Shown here in pieces: positions 1 to 8,371 of a stretch of DNA of 64,000 nt. This stretch comes from Erwinia aphidicola (GTDB lineage Bacteria; Pseudomonadota; Gammaproteobacteria; Enterobacterales; Enterobacteriaceae), in the NCBI RefSeq assembly GCF_024169515.1, contig NZ_JAMKCQ010000001.1, positions 2,852,001 through 2,916,000 on the forward strand. Reading direction: 5' to 3'. Positions within the stretch are counted from its first letter, which is position 1; every line of letters starts with the position of its first letter. Below the pieces are notes generated by a model, which was not told the DNA's origin, ran no database searches, and worked only from the letters and a program-made list of their open reading frames with translations. The position numbers and the translations under genes are program-made.

Positions 1-473
1 TGGACCGCCTGGGAAGCCAGTCGAAAACCATTCTGATTACCCACCTGCAGCAGACCGGGCGCTTTAACGTCATGGACCGCACCAACCTGGAAGAACTCAA
101 GGCGGAAGCGGGCTATAAAGGCAGCACGCAGTCTATTAAAGGCGCGAACTATATTATCACCGGTGATATTACCGAATTTGGCCGTAAAGAAGTGGGCGAC
201 CACCAGCTGTGGGGCATCCTGGGCCGCGGCAAGTCTCAGGTGGCTTACGCTAAAGTGAATCTTAACGTCGTCGATGTGACCACCTCTGAAGTGGTCTATG
301 CCGTTCAGGGCGCCGGCGAATACAGCCTGTCTAACCGTGAAATTATCGGCTTCGGCGGCACCTCCAGCTATGACTCCACGCTGAATGGTAAGGTGATGGA
401 TTTAGCCATTCGCGAAGCGGTCAATCATCTGGTCAATGGAATTGAGTCCGGCGCATGGCGCCCGGCGAAATAA
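1..473 (+). CDS. CsgG-family lipoprotein, C-terminal part (5' end outside window)
   Basis: The reading frame is open from base 3 with no start, so the gene begins left of the window; about 157 codons remain. The segment from GRFNVMDR through GANYIITGDITEFG to the end resembles the CsgG/HfaB/LpoB-like fold, whose members are outer-membrane or periplasmic-facing lipoproteins. The lipobox would be in the missing part. It is followed after 16 bp by a DUF4810-like and then a DUF799-like lipoprotein gene. This three-gene arrangement recurs in Gammaproteobacteria from memory, with no firmly assigned function; the three products plausibly form one envelope complex. Family assignment is fairly sure, function is not. 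Confidence 0.8.
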   Translation, partial: DRLGSQSKTILITHLQQTGRFNVMDRTNLEELKAEAGYKGSTQSIKGANYIITGDITEFGRKEVGDHQLWGILGRGKSQVAYAKVNLNVVDVTTSEVVYAVQGAGEYSLSNREIIGFGGTSSYDSTLNGKVMDLAIREAVNHLVNGIESGAWRPAK

Positions 474-489
474 TAATAAGGGAATAATC

Positions 490-840
490 ATGAGCGTTTT
501 AAAAACCCTCGGCGTGGCCTGTGCTGCGCTGATCGTTGTCGGCTGCGCGCAAAAGAAACAGAGCGTCTATTACTGGGGCGATTATCAATCCACTTTATAC
601 AGCTATTATCAGCACGATAAATCACCCGAGCAGCAAATTGAATCGCTGAATGCGATTGTCGAGCAGGCAAAGGCGAAAAATAAACCGGTTCCCCCTGGCC
701 TGCACGCCCAGCTTGGCCTGTTATACGTCGATACCAGCCGTACTGACCTGGCTTTCCAGCAGTTCAACGCCGAGAAAACCCAGTTCCCGGAATCTGCGGC
801 CTATATGGATTTTCTGATGCGTAATAAGGTGAAAAAATAA
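490..840 (+). CDS. DUF4810-type small lipoprotein
   Basis: This 116-residue protein begins with a lipoprotein signal peptide (MSVLKTLGVACAALIVVGC) whose lipobox is VVGC with Cys19, so the mature protein should be lipid-anchored. The mature part starts with QKKQSVYYWGDYQ and has a helical, TPR-like feel (GLHAQLGLLYVDTSRTDLA). The start at 490 is chosen because it gives the signal peptide and is preceded by AAGGGAATAATC; an in-frame start further upstream would lie inside the CsgG-like gene. The stop codon overlaps the next start by one base (TAATG), so translation is coupled with the DUF799-like gene. Function unknown. Confidence 0.85.
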   Translation: MSVLKTLGVACAALIVVGCAQKKQSVYYWGDYQSTLYSYYQHDKSPEQQIESLNAIVEQAKAKNKPVPPGLHAQLGLLYVDTSRTDLAFQQFNAEKTQFPESAAYMDFLMRNKVKK

Positions 841-1487
841 TGAAGCTCTGGTCTCTGATGATTGTTGCCGGCGCTGTGCTGTTATCCGGCTGTGCCAAAC
901 CTAAGCCCTATGACTACAGCGCTTTTCGCGCCAGTAAGCCGGCTTCGATTGTGGTTCTGCCCGCGACGAATAGCAGCCCGGATGTGAATGCGGCTCATAG
1001 CGTGGTGTCGGTCGTCACTGCGCCGCTGGCCGAGTCCGGTTACTACGTGTTCCCGGTGGCGGTGGTGGATAAAACCTTCGAGCAGAACGGCCTGAGCAGC
1101 GCCGCCGATGCGCAGAGTGTTAGCCCCGCCAAACTGCGTGAAATTTTCAACGCGGACGCGGCGCTGTATATTGATGTCAGCAGCTACGGCACCAAATTTA
1201 TGCTGGTGGATAGCGTGACCGAGGTCAAAGCGGCTGCGCGCCTGGTTGACCTGCGCAGCGGTAAGCAGATCTGGTCCGGTACTGGCTATGCCACTGATGC
1301 TCAGGACAATAACAACGCGGGTCCACTCGGCATGCTCATCAGTGCGGCCATCAAGCAGATTGCCAGCAGCGTGAGCGACAAAAGCCATGACGTTGCAATT
1401 CTGGCCGCTGCCGGGATGCTGACCGCTGATGGCGTTAACGGCAGTATTTTGCCTGGCCCGCGCGCGCTTCCGGTGTCCGCACTGTAA
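840..1487 (+). CDS. DUF799 (GNA1162-type) lipoprotein
   Basis: A 215-residue protein with signal peptide and lipobox LSGC (Cys18), followed by AKPKPYDYSAFRASKPASIVVLP, the hallmark opening of the DUF799/GNA1162 family. The fold is related to the TolB N-terminal/CsgG alpha-beta fold from family knowledge. It is the last gene of the three-lipoprotein operon and is followed by a strong hairpin. The family is named for a Neisseria surface-exposed lipoprotein; a cellular role in enterobacteria is not established. Start and family are well supported. Confidence 0.85.
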   Translation: MKLWSLMIVAGAVLLSGCAKPKPYDYSAFRASKPASIVVLPATNSSPDVNAAHSVVSVVTAPLAESGYYVFPVAVVDKTFEQNGLSSAADAQSVSPAKLREIFNADAALYIDVSSYGTKFMLVDSVTEVKAAARLVDLRSGKQIWSGTGYATDAQDNNNAGPLGMLISAAIKQIASSVSDKSHDVAILAAAGMLTADGVNGSILPGPRALPVSAL

Positions 1488-1490
1488 CGG

Positions 1491-1522
1491 TCAGGGCCGC
1501 GGGGATCCCCCTGCGGCCCTGA
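1491..1522 (+). terminator. Hairpin closing the three-lipoprotein operon
   Basis: TCAGGGCCGC at 1491-1500 pairs with GCGGCCCTGA at 1513-1522, and the interior holds the palindrome GGGGATCCCC. It begins four bases after the DUF799 stop. No long T-run follows, so efficiency as an intrinsic terminator is uncertain. Confidence 0.6.
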
Positions 1523-1614
1523 TAAGCTAGTCTGGCATGCAAATCTGCGCCTTCATAAACGTCACGGCCTTACCTTCAATAACGACCCTGTGTTCTTTTC
1601 ACTCACCTATCAGA

Positions 1615-2589
1615 TTACGGTATCTCATCTGAAAATCGTGCGCTGATCGCATCCCGTTCATAACCCTGCGGTTGTGTCAGAATCTGGTATAAATCAGGAC
1701 GGCGGCCGTGGATCCAGCGACGTCCGGTACTCATGGCAAGCAGGCTTAAATCCAGTTCAGCGCTCACCATAAAATCTTCAGCAGCCCAGGTTTCATTAAT
1801 GATCCTCCCGTAAGGATCGAGGATCATGGCATTGCCCGTGCGGACTTCGTCATCATCTGCGCCTACGCCGTTACTAAAGAGAAGAAATAACCCGTTGTCG
1901 TGCGCACGGGCAGGTAACCATCGCATCAGCCATTCCCGACCGCTTGCCCCCTTGAATGCAGCAGTAATTTCTTCCTTGCGCGTTTCCCGTTCCGCCCACA
2001 GCGACAGCGGAATGGGTTTCATCGCATAAGGGCTGCGGGAATCGGTGCCGCCTGTTTGATGTGGCGCGAGAAGGATATCGGCACCCAGCAATGCCGTAGC
2101 GCGCACATTTTCCACCAGATTATTGTCCCAGCAAATCAAGATCCCTACTTTTACTCCCCAGGGAGTATCAAAAACGGTAAACCTGTCACCGCTGCTGATG
2201 GCCGGATGCTCAAAGGCATGAAGTTTTCGATGCGTCTGCATTGAGCCGTCTGGCATACAGGCAACGTACGCATTATAAAGGCGGCCATCATCGGCGCGTT
2301 CAATCAGACCGGCGCCAATAAGCATTTGATGTTTTATCGACAGAGCGCGAATTAACATCAGGGAAGGGCTGGTGGCGATCGGTTCTGCAAGTGCGGAAAC
2401 CTCCGCTGCGGTGAGCTTAGGGACATGCCAATAGCCGGTGATACACATTTCCGGAAACGTCAGGATCTTCACCTGCTGGATGGCCGCCTGTTCAATAAAC
2501 TTCTCCATTATCAGCAGATTATATTTTTTGTTATTTGCCTGATGCTGAAACTGTACGGTTGCAGCCTTTAAGGACGTCAGCGCGTGCAT
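1615..2589 (-). CDS. Nitrilase-superfamily carbon-nitrogen hydrolase
   Basis: This 324-residue protein carries the complete nitrilase triad: Glu47 in LTFPEM, Lys122 in THRKLHAF, and Cys153 in ILICWDNN. Members hydrolyse nitriles, amides or carbamoyl groups in the cytoplasm; the substrate here cannot be read from the sequence. The start is supported by GGAGAA a few bases upstream. It is divergently transcribed from a LysR-type regulator 100 bp away, the usual layout of a LysR regulator and its target, so induction by the substrate or a derivative is plausible. Alternatives such as an aliphatic amidase or N-carbamoyl hydrolase are not excluded. Confidence 0.85.
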   Translation of the reverse strand: MHALTSLKAATVQFQHQANNKKYNLLIMEKFIEQAAIQQVKILTFPEMCITGYWHVPKLTAAEVSALAEPIATSPSLMLIRALSIKHQMLIGAGLIERADDGRLYNAYVACMPDGSMQTHRKLHAFEHPAISSGDRFTVFDTPWGVKVGILICWDNNLVENVRATALLGADILLAPHQTGGTDSRSPYAMKPIPLSLWAERETRKEEITAAFKGASGREWLMRWLPARAHDNGLFLLFSNGVGADDDEVRTGNAMILDPYGRIINETWAAEDFMVSAELDLSLLAMSTGRRWIHGRRPDLYQILTQPQGYERDAISARFSDEIP

Positions 2590-2604
2590 GATGATTCTCC
2601 AGTT

Positions 2605-2673
2605 GTTATCGAAACTGAATTACATAACGATTGGCAATAACTGTATAATCAAATGATTTCCATTTTCGATAAC
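2605..2673. promoter_or_regulatory. Inverted operator-like repeat between nitrilase and LysR genes
   Basis: GTTATCGAAA at 2605-2614 is perfectly inverted as TTTCGATAAC at 2664-2673, with 49 bp between. One arm lies just before the nitrilase start and the other just before the LysR start. The interval therefore contains both promoters, and the arms are candidates for the LysR binding sites. Binding is inference. Confidence 0.5.
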
Positions 2674-2689
2674 CTTTTGGAATGAAAAA

Positions 2690-3568
2690 TTGAATATCCG
2701 GTTGCTAAAGGCCTTTTTGATTCTGGCCGAAAAAGGAAATTATGCCGACGCGGCCCGGGCACTGTTTATCTCGCAACCCGCATTGACCAAGCAGATCAAT
2801 CTTCTTGAGTCGACGGTGAAGGTGCCACTTTTTTCACGCGGGCGTCACGGCGCAACACTGACCGCCGGGGGAAGATGCTTATTGCCAGAGGCTGAAAAAG
2901 TAGTCAGGCAAGCCCAGGTGTTTATGGATCACGCAGGGCGGGTATCGGCCGGAATTGAGGGGCATATCGCCGTTGGATTTGGTCTCTCCAGCTTTTATCT
3001 GGCACCACGCTGTATTGCTGAATTTCGCAGAGACTATCCGGGAATAGAGATGTCTTTGACGGATCTTCCCTCCTTCCTCCAGTACGAGCTGCTGCAAAAT
3101 GATGAGCTTCAGGTAGGATTTGTCAGGGTTCCACCACCGATAGCGCTTGATTACCTGCCATTATTTACCGATCGGCTGGTTCTGATGGCGCCCGCAACGC
3201 CGTCGTTATCATTGTCTGCTGCTGACTGGCTAAAAAAATCTCCTTTGTTACGTCTTCATGCTGAACGCGGGCAGGGATTAAATGCGCAGATTGACCGCTT
3301 TCTGCATGATAACGGTCTTTTTATCTCCTCCACCCAGCTGGCTGATGATATACATACCATTGTCGCGTTGGTGATCGCGGGTACCGGTGTTGCCATTTTG
3401 CCCTACAGCGTTCTGCATATCGCGCCACCGGAACGGGTTATTATTCCGTTAACAGGCAAGTCAATAAGCTGGAAAGTTGGCATTGCCTGGAATGCCGACA
3501 AGGAGAATGTCATTCGCGATAATTTTATTGCCAGTATTAGAAAGCGTATTGCGGTCGAAAGCGCGTAA
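2690..3568 (+). CDS. LysR-family transcriptional regulator (TTG start)
   Basis: A 292-residue protein with an N-terminal winged helix-turn-helix of LysR type (residues about 1-60: NYADAARALFISQPALTKQI, LESTVKVPLFSR) and a C-terminal periplasmic-binding-like effector domain. The start is taken as TTG at 2690 because the only nearby ATG (2682) runs into a stop after three codons, and GGAAT lies at a suitable distance. LysR proteins bind DNA and respond to a small ligand; the divergent nitrilase gene is the obvious target. Ligand unknown. Confidence 0.88.
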   Translation: MNIRLLKAFLILAEKGNYADAARALFISQPALTKQINLLESTVKVPLFSRGRHGATLTAGGRCLLPEAEKVVRQAQVFMDHAGRVSAGIEGHIAVGFGLSSFYLAPRCIAEFRRDYPGIEMSLTDLPSFLQYELLQNDELQVGFVRVPPPIALDYLPLFTDRLVLMAPATPSLSLSAADWLKKSPLLRLHAERGQGLNAQIDRFLHDNGLFISSTQLADDIHTIVALVIAGTGVAILPYSVLHIAPPERVIIPLTGKSISWKVGIAWNADKENVIRDNFIASIRKRIAVESA

Positions 3569-3596
3569 TCAGCCTTGCGGGGGCATTCCCGCGAAT

Positions 3597-4022
3597 CTAA
3601 CCGCAATTGCATGAAGGTGAGATCAAGCCAGCGGCCGCACGGCTTACTGTCGCCTTAAGACAGCCGCGCAGGGTCTCATCGGTAACCGACAATAGCGGCT
3701 CTCGCCGCTTCGGACGTTCGGTGGCTAACCAGGTCAGAACCTGATGCACGTAGTCGCGATCGGTGAGCGGGACCTGGTGACGGCATCTTTCGACGGGCGG
3801 CTACGTTGGCTTCTGACCTTCTTCGAAAGAATACGAACAAAGGGGCGGGGACCGTTTAGTACGATTGACTCCTGCTGCAGGCTTCCCGATGCGCGTACCG
3901 GTGTTACACAGGGTGCAGAAAAGAAAATGGTGTTTGCAGTCAGGCATGTAGTGGAGCAGGGCGCTTACTTCCGGCGCCAGCAGATAGCAGGACGTCACGC
4001 CGCTTAAGATTTTTCCTGTCAT
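3597..4022 (-). pseudogene. Decayed site-specific tyrosine recombinase fragment
   Basis: Read from 4022 downward, the frame gives [32 protein letters not shown], then a TAG at 3801-3803. The same frame continues past the stop with VPLTDRDYVHQVLTWLATER and EPLLSVTDETLRGCLKTAT. These segments match, from memory, plasmid- and chromosome-borne XerD/ResD-like tyrosine recombinases. The conserved C-terminal part carrying the HxxR and catalytic Tyr is gone; similarity ends near 3615. So there is an internal nonsense codon plus a 3' truncation. It marks an old integration or recombination site next to the AT-rich segment. Confidence 0.7.
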
Positions 4023-4428
4023 TCTCTTCGGAGGATTTTTATTCTCAGTGTCATTTTATCCATTAATACCCTGAAGAAGGAGTACTTCTAATCTAGAGCT
4101 GCTGGGGATTTTATCTCTGTCTGAGGGGAGTACCGTTACAATATCCTAAAAGTAAAGTTTAACTGATTTTTTGTATAACATTCTGTCTATTCGGCTAGGT
4201 TGAGGTTTTTAAAAAAAAAGTATAAATAGATTGGCATAAACTCCAATTTAACAACTATTATTAAAAATAAATACAGGGTTTGTTAAAAAGTAATTATCTT
4301 ATGATGCGACGATAACTTTATTTTCATAGCGTTTAGATTCTTTGAATACATAAAATGCATAGTACATGGCTGGTTTTTTTGTATTCTAAGTGGAATATTG
4401 TTAATTAACACTGCGCCTGACTGATCTT
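4023..4428. other. AT-rich stretch without recognisable gene
   Basis: No credible coding frame is seen on either strand. Base composition becomes strongly AT-rich from about 4140, unlike the GC-rich nitrilase region, which suggests acquired DNA. It lies between the recombinase remnant and the 3' end of the diguanylate cyclase. Confidence 0.5.
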
Positions 4429-5322
4429 TTATTCATTATGATCGTTGGAATAAGTAACTTTGTTTTTACCATTCCTTTTGGATCTATATAGTGCTGCGTC
4501 TGCAGAAGCGAGGCACGATGAAGATGTCTGATTCTCTGTTTTCAATGCTACGCCAATGCTGACTGTAGTCGGGATGCCATCAGCGCTGCTTAAAGATAGG
4601 GATTTCTTTATCCTTTCTGCCAGAATGTTTACAGCCGCCCCCTCTTTTAACACAATGGCAAATTCCTCTCCACCTGAACGGGCCACTAATATATTTTCAC
4701 ATGCAAATTTCTTTAGTATAAGTCCCGATTTTTTAAGCACTTTGTCCCCCATTTCATGACCATAGTTATCGTTAATCATCTTAAAGTCATCAATATCTAT
4801 AATGCATATTGCACCTGACTTATCCTCCAGGTCTCTAAGTTTGAGGTTTAGATATCTTCTATTAGGAAGTCCGGTAAGTTCATCTGTTAAAGAGAGCTCT
4901 ACTACAGATTTATACCTGCCATTAACATAATTGATAAAATTATTGAAAGAGTAGATGATAAACATCATTGCAGGTACATACAATACGGCAGAGACAAGAG
5001 AAGTAATATCATTATCAATAATTTTCAAGCCACCGACCATAGTGACGATAGTAGAGTTTAAGAGTAAAAAAAGCCCGACGCGAAATGTAATTAAATTTTT
5101 CCCGTGTATCTCTATTTTGAATGACTTTCTTATAAACCATGTCAGGATAATTATTGTCAATAAATTTAAAAAAAGGTAAATAGTAATATGTGATGAGATG
5201 ATTTTATCTGCTCCCAGAAAGAACACCAATCCGGTAGAAAATGCCGTATAAAAAATTATGGTTCTGTAGAGAAGACCTTTTACGCTGTCAATCTCGTGGA
5301 TTAATTTATCAGAAAAGTTCAT
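4429..5322 (-). CDS. Membrane-bound diguanylate cyclase (GGDEF)
   Basis: The 297-residue product has four hydrophobic segments in its N-terminal half (about residues 18-37, 46-64, 79-98 and 108-131), then a GGDEF domain starting at LSLTDELTGLPNRR. The active-site motif is GGEEF at 217-221, so synthesis of c-di-GMP from two GTP is expected. The RxxD inhibitory site that normally lies five residues before it is absent (CENI), so product inhibition is unlikely. The start at 5322 is preferred over one 75 bp upstream because it has AAGG at good spacing. The gene is AT-rich and surrounded by AT-rich non-coding DNA, which fits horizontal acquisition. Confidence 0.87.
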   Translation of the reverse strand: MNFSDKLIHEIDSVKGLLYRTIIFYTAFSTGLVFFLGADKIISSHITIYLFLNLLTIIILTWFIRKSFKIEIHGKNLITFRVGLFLLLNSTIVTMVGGLKIIDNDITSLVSAVLYVPAMMFIIYSFNNFINYVNGRYKSVVELSLTDELTGLPNRRYLNLKLRDLEDKSGAICIIDIDDFKMINDNYGHEMGDKVLKKSGLILKKFACENILVARSGGEEFAIVLKEGAAVNILAERIKKSLSLSSADGIPTTVSIGVALKTENQTSSSCLASADAALYRSKRNGKNKVTYSNDHNE

Positions 5323-5839
5323 ATTTATACCTTGCCCTAATGAGAATGCATAAAGTTTATCATAAGGGATAGATAAAAATTTTAGAAGTACTAACATAAA
5401 TACAATATATTTCGTTAGTTAACCAATATGCAACAAATTAATTGCAATTACATAACATCTGGTTTTTTTGTTTTCTTTAATTTAACTAAGAAAGTTATAA
5501 CTCATCAAATGTCAAATAAATAATTGTAAATCATCGCTGAGCAAGCTATAAACAAAACATCCTTATATTAAAAGAAAGTGGTTTCCCAGCTATAATCTTA
5601 AATCTTAAGTAGTTATCAGAATCTGATATTCTTAATACCAAGAGAAATAGTGAAAACTACTTTTCCAACATCTTTCAGAGAGTTGAAGGAAATTATCAAT
5701 CAGATAATTTTATGAAAAATATTATATGTAATAACTGCTTCTTTCTGGCACTTCGGAAGTTGCTATCGTAAAATTGTTACCAATAAACTTACAATGCCGT
5801 GCCTCGTTTTCAAGAAACCGTGTGTGGGAGTAGCGTCAT
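5323..5839. other. AT-rich intergenic region
   Basis: This contains the divergent promoters of the diguanylate cyclase (minus) and the YetF-type gene (plus). I see no convincing gene or RNA. The DNA is very AT-rich, the kind of sequence H-NS silences in enterobacteria (inference). Confidence 0.45.
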
Positions 5840-6499
5840 ATGGAATACTACGGATTTGTGTTGGTCAAGTTCATAATTGGGTTTGTGATCGTCATTACTC
5901 ACCTCAACCTTTCAGGAAAAACCCAACTGTCGCAGATGACGCCGATAGATTTTATCGGGAACTTCGTACTGGGTGGAATAATCGGAGGCGTCATTTACAG
6001 CGACTCCATACCTTTGTATCAGTATCTGATCGTGCTCCTTATTGGGGTGTTTCTGATTTCATTACTGAATGCAATAAGCAAGCATGTAAATTTTTTTCGA
6101 AGTATGGCCATAGGCCAACCAATACCTATTATTAAGAAAGGCAGGTTTTTAGTCGAAAATATATCTGATAACAAGAATAAAATTGATATTTTGAACGTGT
6201 CATCTCAACTTCATGCGAAGGGCATTCATTCCTTTCAGGAGATCTATTACGCTCAGATTGAACCCAACGGGCAAATAACGGCAGTCTGCGAGGGTTCAGA
6301 GATGCCGTCTGTTATCATTATGAAAGATGGCAAAGTCCGTGAGCATGCACTCAGTGAAATTGAAAAAAATGTACAGTGGCTTGAAGTTGAAATGAAAAAA
6401 GCCTCACTTGATTATGAGGATATCTTTATCGCAGAGTTTTGGAGTGGACGTTTAACGTTTATCCTGAATGATGGGGAAGTATTGAAATCGCGCTCATAG
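5840..6499 (+). CDS. DUF421/YetF-type membrane protein
   Basis: This 219-residue protein matches the DUF421 (YetF/YcaP) family in length and layout: three transmembrane helices in residues 1-85, with FVLGGIIGGVIYSDSIPL typical of the family, followed by a cytoplasmic alpha-beta domain with two repeated halves (SMAIGQPIPIIKKGRFLVEN and EMPSVIIMKDGKV). The role is poorly known; Bacillus homologues affect spore germination, and enterobacterial ones are uncharacterised. GGGAG lies upstream of the ATG. Its AT-rich composition matches the neighbouring diguanylate cyclase and a 13-bp-stem hairpin follows. Confidence 0.85.
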   Translation: MEYYGFVLVKFIIGFVIVITHLNLSGKTQLSQMTPIDFIGNFVLGGIIGGVIYSDSIPLYQYLIVLLIGVFLISLLNAISKHVNFFRSMAIGQPIPIIKKGRFLVENISDNKNKIDILNVSSQLHAKGIHSFQEIYYAQIEPNGQITAVCEGSEMPSVIIMKDGKVREHALSEIEKNVQWLEVEMKKASLDYEDIFIAEFWSGRLTFILNDGEVLKSRS

Positions 6500-6534
6500 A
6501 ACTTTTTTAAAGCTATCGACTAACTTAGTTAACT

Positions 6535-6572
6535 AAAACCAATACCGTATTAGAGCCTCCGGTATTGGTTTT
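6535..6572 (+). terminator. Hairpin terminator after the YetF-type gene
   Basis: AAAACCAATACCG at 6535-6547 is perfectly complementary to CGGTATTGGTTTT at 6560-6572, with a 12-base loop. The arms end in A4 and T4, so it could work on either strand. It starts 36 bp after the stop codon. Confidence 0.75.
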
Positions 6573-6656
6573 ATGATGTGTTTGGCGGTAACCCACCGCT
6601 TTTCTCGTAATCAGCGATCGGCCGTTATACCCGTAACGCATCATGTTGCAGCGTTG

Positions 6657-6806
6657 TCAGACTTTTTGAAGCACCGCATCTACCACGTTTTGGCGTTCCG
6701 CCGGTCTAAAATCGGAATAGTGTTCCCGGATGATACTCAGCGCCATCTCAGTCAGTGACGCTTGCAGGAGGCGGTTTCCGCTGCGACCATGGCTCTGGTT
6801 ATTCAT
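6657..6806 (-). pseudogene. 49-codon ORF, possible RpiR-type regulator remnant
   Basis: An ATG at 6806 opens a 49-residue frame ending at 6657. Its second half, MALSIIREHYSDFRPAERQN, resembles the N-terminal helix region of MurR/RpiR-type regulators, where a pattern like 'IREHYxSFSPAERRVADYIL' is usual. The rest of such a protein is missing, so this is most likely a truncated relic; an intact small unknown gene is the alternative. It sits among other gene fragments. Confidence 0.35.
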
Positions 6807-7077
6807 AGACTAAACCTACGGAAACGTACGATAAGGCCATTTAATGATCTTAATCTGAGCATCATTTCAAAAGCTAAGCCATCAGAGTTGTGTTCAAAAA
6901 AAGGAAGTTGACTTATAAACCCGAATGCTCTTCGGAGCGTATGATTTATTCGGGCATATTCGAAGTTTCTTTAATCCATGAACGTCAGCATGAAGGGAGC
7001 GCTTTAATCAAGCTACGTGGGCTAACCGAGGTCGGAAAAATTACTGTACTCAAAGATATGAAAAACAGCCCGTCTGA
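6807..7077. other. Interval without recognisable gene
   Basis: A frame from 6890 to 7135 could encode 81 residues, but the product matches nothing I know and its end overlaps the cupin remnant in another frame. I do not call it a gene. Confidence 0.35.
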
Positions 7078-7374
7078 CAGGATCCTGAAACGGGTTACAT
7101 TCGTCGGCATGTTTCACCGGGACAAATCCCTGTAGACCTGGTCAGCGTGGAACTTCCCGCTAACACCGCCGTGCCGATGCCGGCCATGTCATATCTCTCT
7201 CGACGCCAGCTTATATGGGTATTGAAAGGCAGTCTGACATTTGAGGAAGGAGCCCATACATTCGAGATGCATTCTGGTGATTGTCTGGAGCTTGGCTATC
7301 CCGCCGATTGTGTTTTCAGAAATGATACAGATGAAATATGCCGCTATGCCGTGCTAGTGCTCAAATCTTCCTGA
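7078..7374 (+). pseudogene. Cupin C-terminal half of an XRE/cupin regulator, 5' part lost
   Basis: From 7078 the frame reads DPETGYIRRHVSPGQIPVDL, then VSVELPANTAVPMP, a cupin core (LIWVLKGSLTFEEGAHTFEM) and HSGDCLELGYPADCVF, ending at KSS. From memory this is the C-terminal half of the HTH-XRE plus cupin regulators common in enterobacteria (about 185 residues in full). A stop codon lies immediately upstream in frame and no helix-turn-helix half is found, so the DNA-binding domain has been deleted. Translation could restart at a GTG at 7147, giving a 75-residue cupin, but a function is doubtful. Confidence 0.7.
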
Positions 7375-7543
7375 GACGTCTGATATGTCGTGAGAATAGT
7401 GACGGTATGATTATTTTCATGCTTTTTCAGAGCGTGCATTAATTATAAATGTTCGCTATTCACTTATCGCTGCTCTCTATACGGACAGGCAGCTAAGTGC
7501 TGTAATTTCATCTGAACCGCCTTCTTTAACCGGTGTTAGACAG

Positions 7544-7561
7544 GTCGTCTTTGCAGACGAC
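7544..7561 (-). terminator. Possible terminator hairpin downstream of mipA-like gene
   Basis: GTCGTCT at 7544-7550 pairs with AGACGAC at 7555-7561 around a TTGC loop, 25 bp beyond the mipA-like stop. There is no clear T-run, so this is tentative. Confidence 0.35.
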
Positions 7562-7585
7562 GTGCCACGCATGTAATTCAGCCCA

Positions 7586-8371
7586 TCAGAAGGTATACAG
7601 CACCCCCAGATTGTACGTCAGGCCGCCGTGCTTGATCACAATCGGGCTGTTACTGGCCTTGTCGTCAAGCCAGGTGTAATCGGCACTGACCACGCCGCCC
7701 CAGTGTTGCGTGAACTGGTGGCTCCAGGTGAGGCTGCTGTCCATGCCATAGAAACCCCCGGCGGACTGATAGGGTGCAAAGTCAGTGCGGTTACTCTGCT
7801 CGCGGCTGACGCCATAAAAGGTGTTCATATAGCGCCGGTCGCCAAAGAGTGCTGCCGACTGAAGTGCAACGGTGTCGCTGTCGTTTTGAAGCGGAAGCAG
7901 GGTGACGGAGGTCTGATAATGCCCCCCCTGACCATCCGTCAGCGGCAGAGTAGCCCTGGCCTCAAACGACAGCCACGGCGTTGCTGACCAGCCCACGGCG
8001 AGAGCGGTATTGATGGTCGCATCGATATTTCCCATGCCTTTGAGGGTATTCGAGCCATCGCGCCAGCTGGAGTTTTTGTCCGTGCGGCCAAGGGTATAGC
8101 CCAGCGTGTGTTCCAGATACAGGCCGTTATCCGCCTGCAGGTCGTACCCCACGCCTTTGAGCGTATCAAAGAAAAATGCCCCGTCGCGTGCCTGAACGAT
8201 CGGGCCCGCCAGCCAGTGGCGCTGATCCGAACCGCTGTAGCGCGGTGCGCTTTGTGCGCCCATACCGATAGTCAACGTGGGGGCCGGTGAGGCCGCGTCA
8301 GCCAGCGCCGGGAGCACTGTTGCGGACAGCCCGAAACAGGTAATGTGCAGTAGTAATTTTCTGGATATCAT
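7586..8371 (-). CDS. MipA/OmpV-family outer-membrane protein
   Basis: The product (261 residues) has a Sec signal peptide ending near ALADA and then the MipA/OmpV pattern: TLTIGMGAQSAPRYSGSD, LKGVGYDLQADNGLYLEH, and a C-terminal aromatic residue in LYTF typical of outer-membrane barrels. MipA was named for binding lytic transglycosylase MltA and PBP1B; many family members are instead stress- or drug-responsive barrels. The ATG at 8371 is chosen because GAGGAA precedes it; a GTG 15 bp upstream is possible. It is divergent from an AdeRS-like two-component system, so control by that regulator is likely. It might act in the outer membrane with the pump encoded nearby, but that is inference. Confidence 0.87.
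   Translation of the reverse strand: MISRKLLLHITCFGLSATVLPALADAASPAPTLTIGMGAQSAPRYSGSDQRHWLAGPIVQARDGAFFFDTLKGVGYDLQADNGLYLEHTLGYTLGRTDKNSSWRDGSNTLKGMGNIDATINTALAVGWSATPWLSFEARATLPLTDGQGGHYQTSVTLLPLQNDSDTVALQSAALFGDRRYMNTFYGVSREQSNRTDFAPYQSAGGFYGMDSSLTWSHQFTQHWGGVVSADYTWLDDKASNSPIVIKHGGLTYNLGVLYTF

Noticed and set aside
3744..4007. 87-residue plus-strand frame
   Set aside because: It is antisense to the tyrosine recombinase relic, whose minus-strand reading matches a known family.
5794..6135. 113-residue frame overlapping the YetF-type gene
   Set aside because: It overlaps a frame with clear DUF421 features and has no family resemblance.
6890..7135. 81-residue plus-strand frame
   Set aside because: No recognisable family and its end overlaps the cupin remnant, which has clear homology in another frame.
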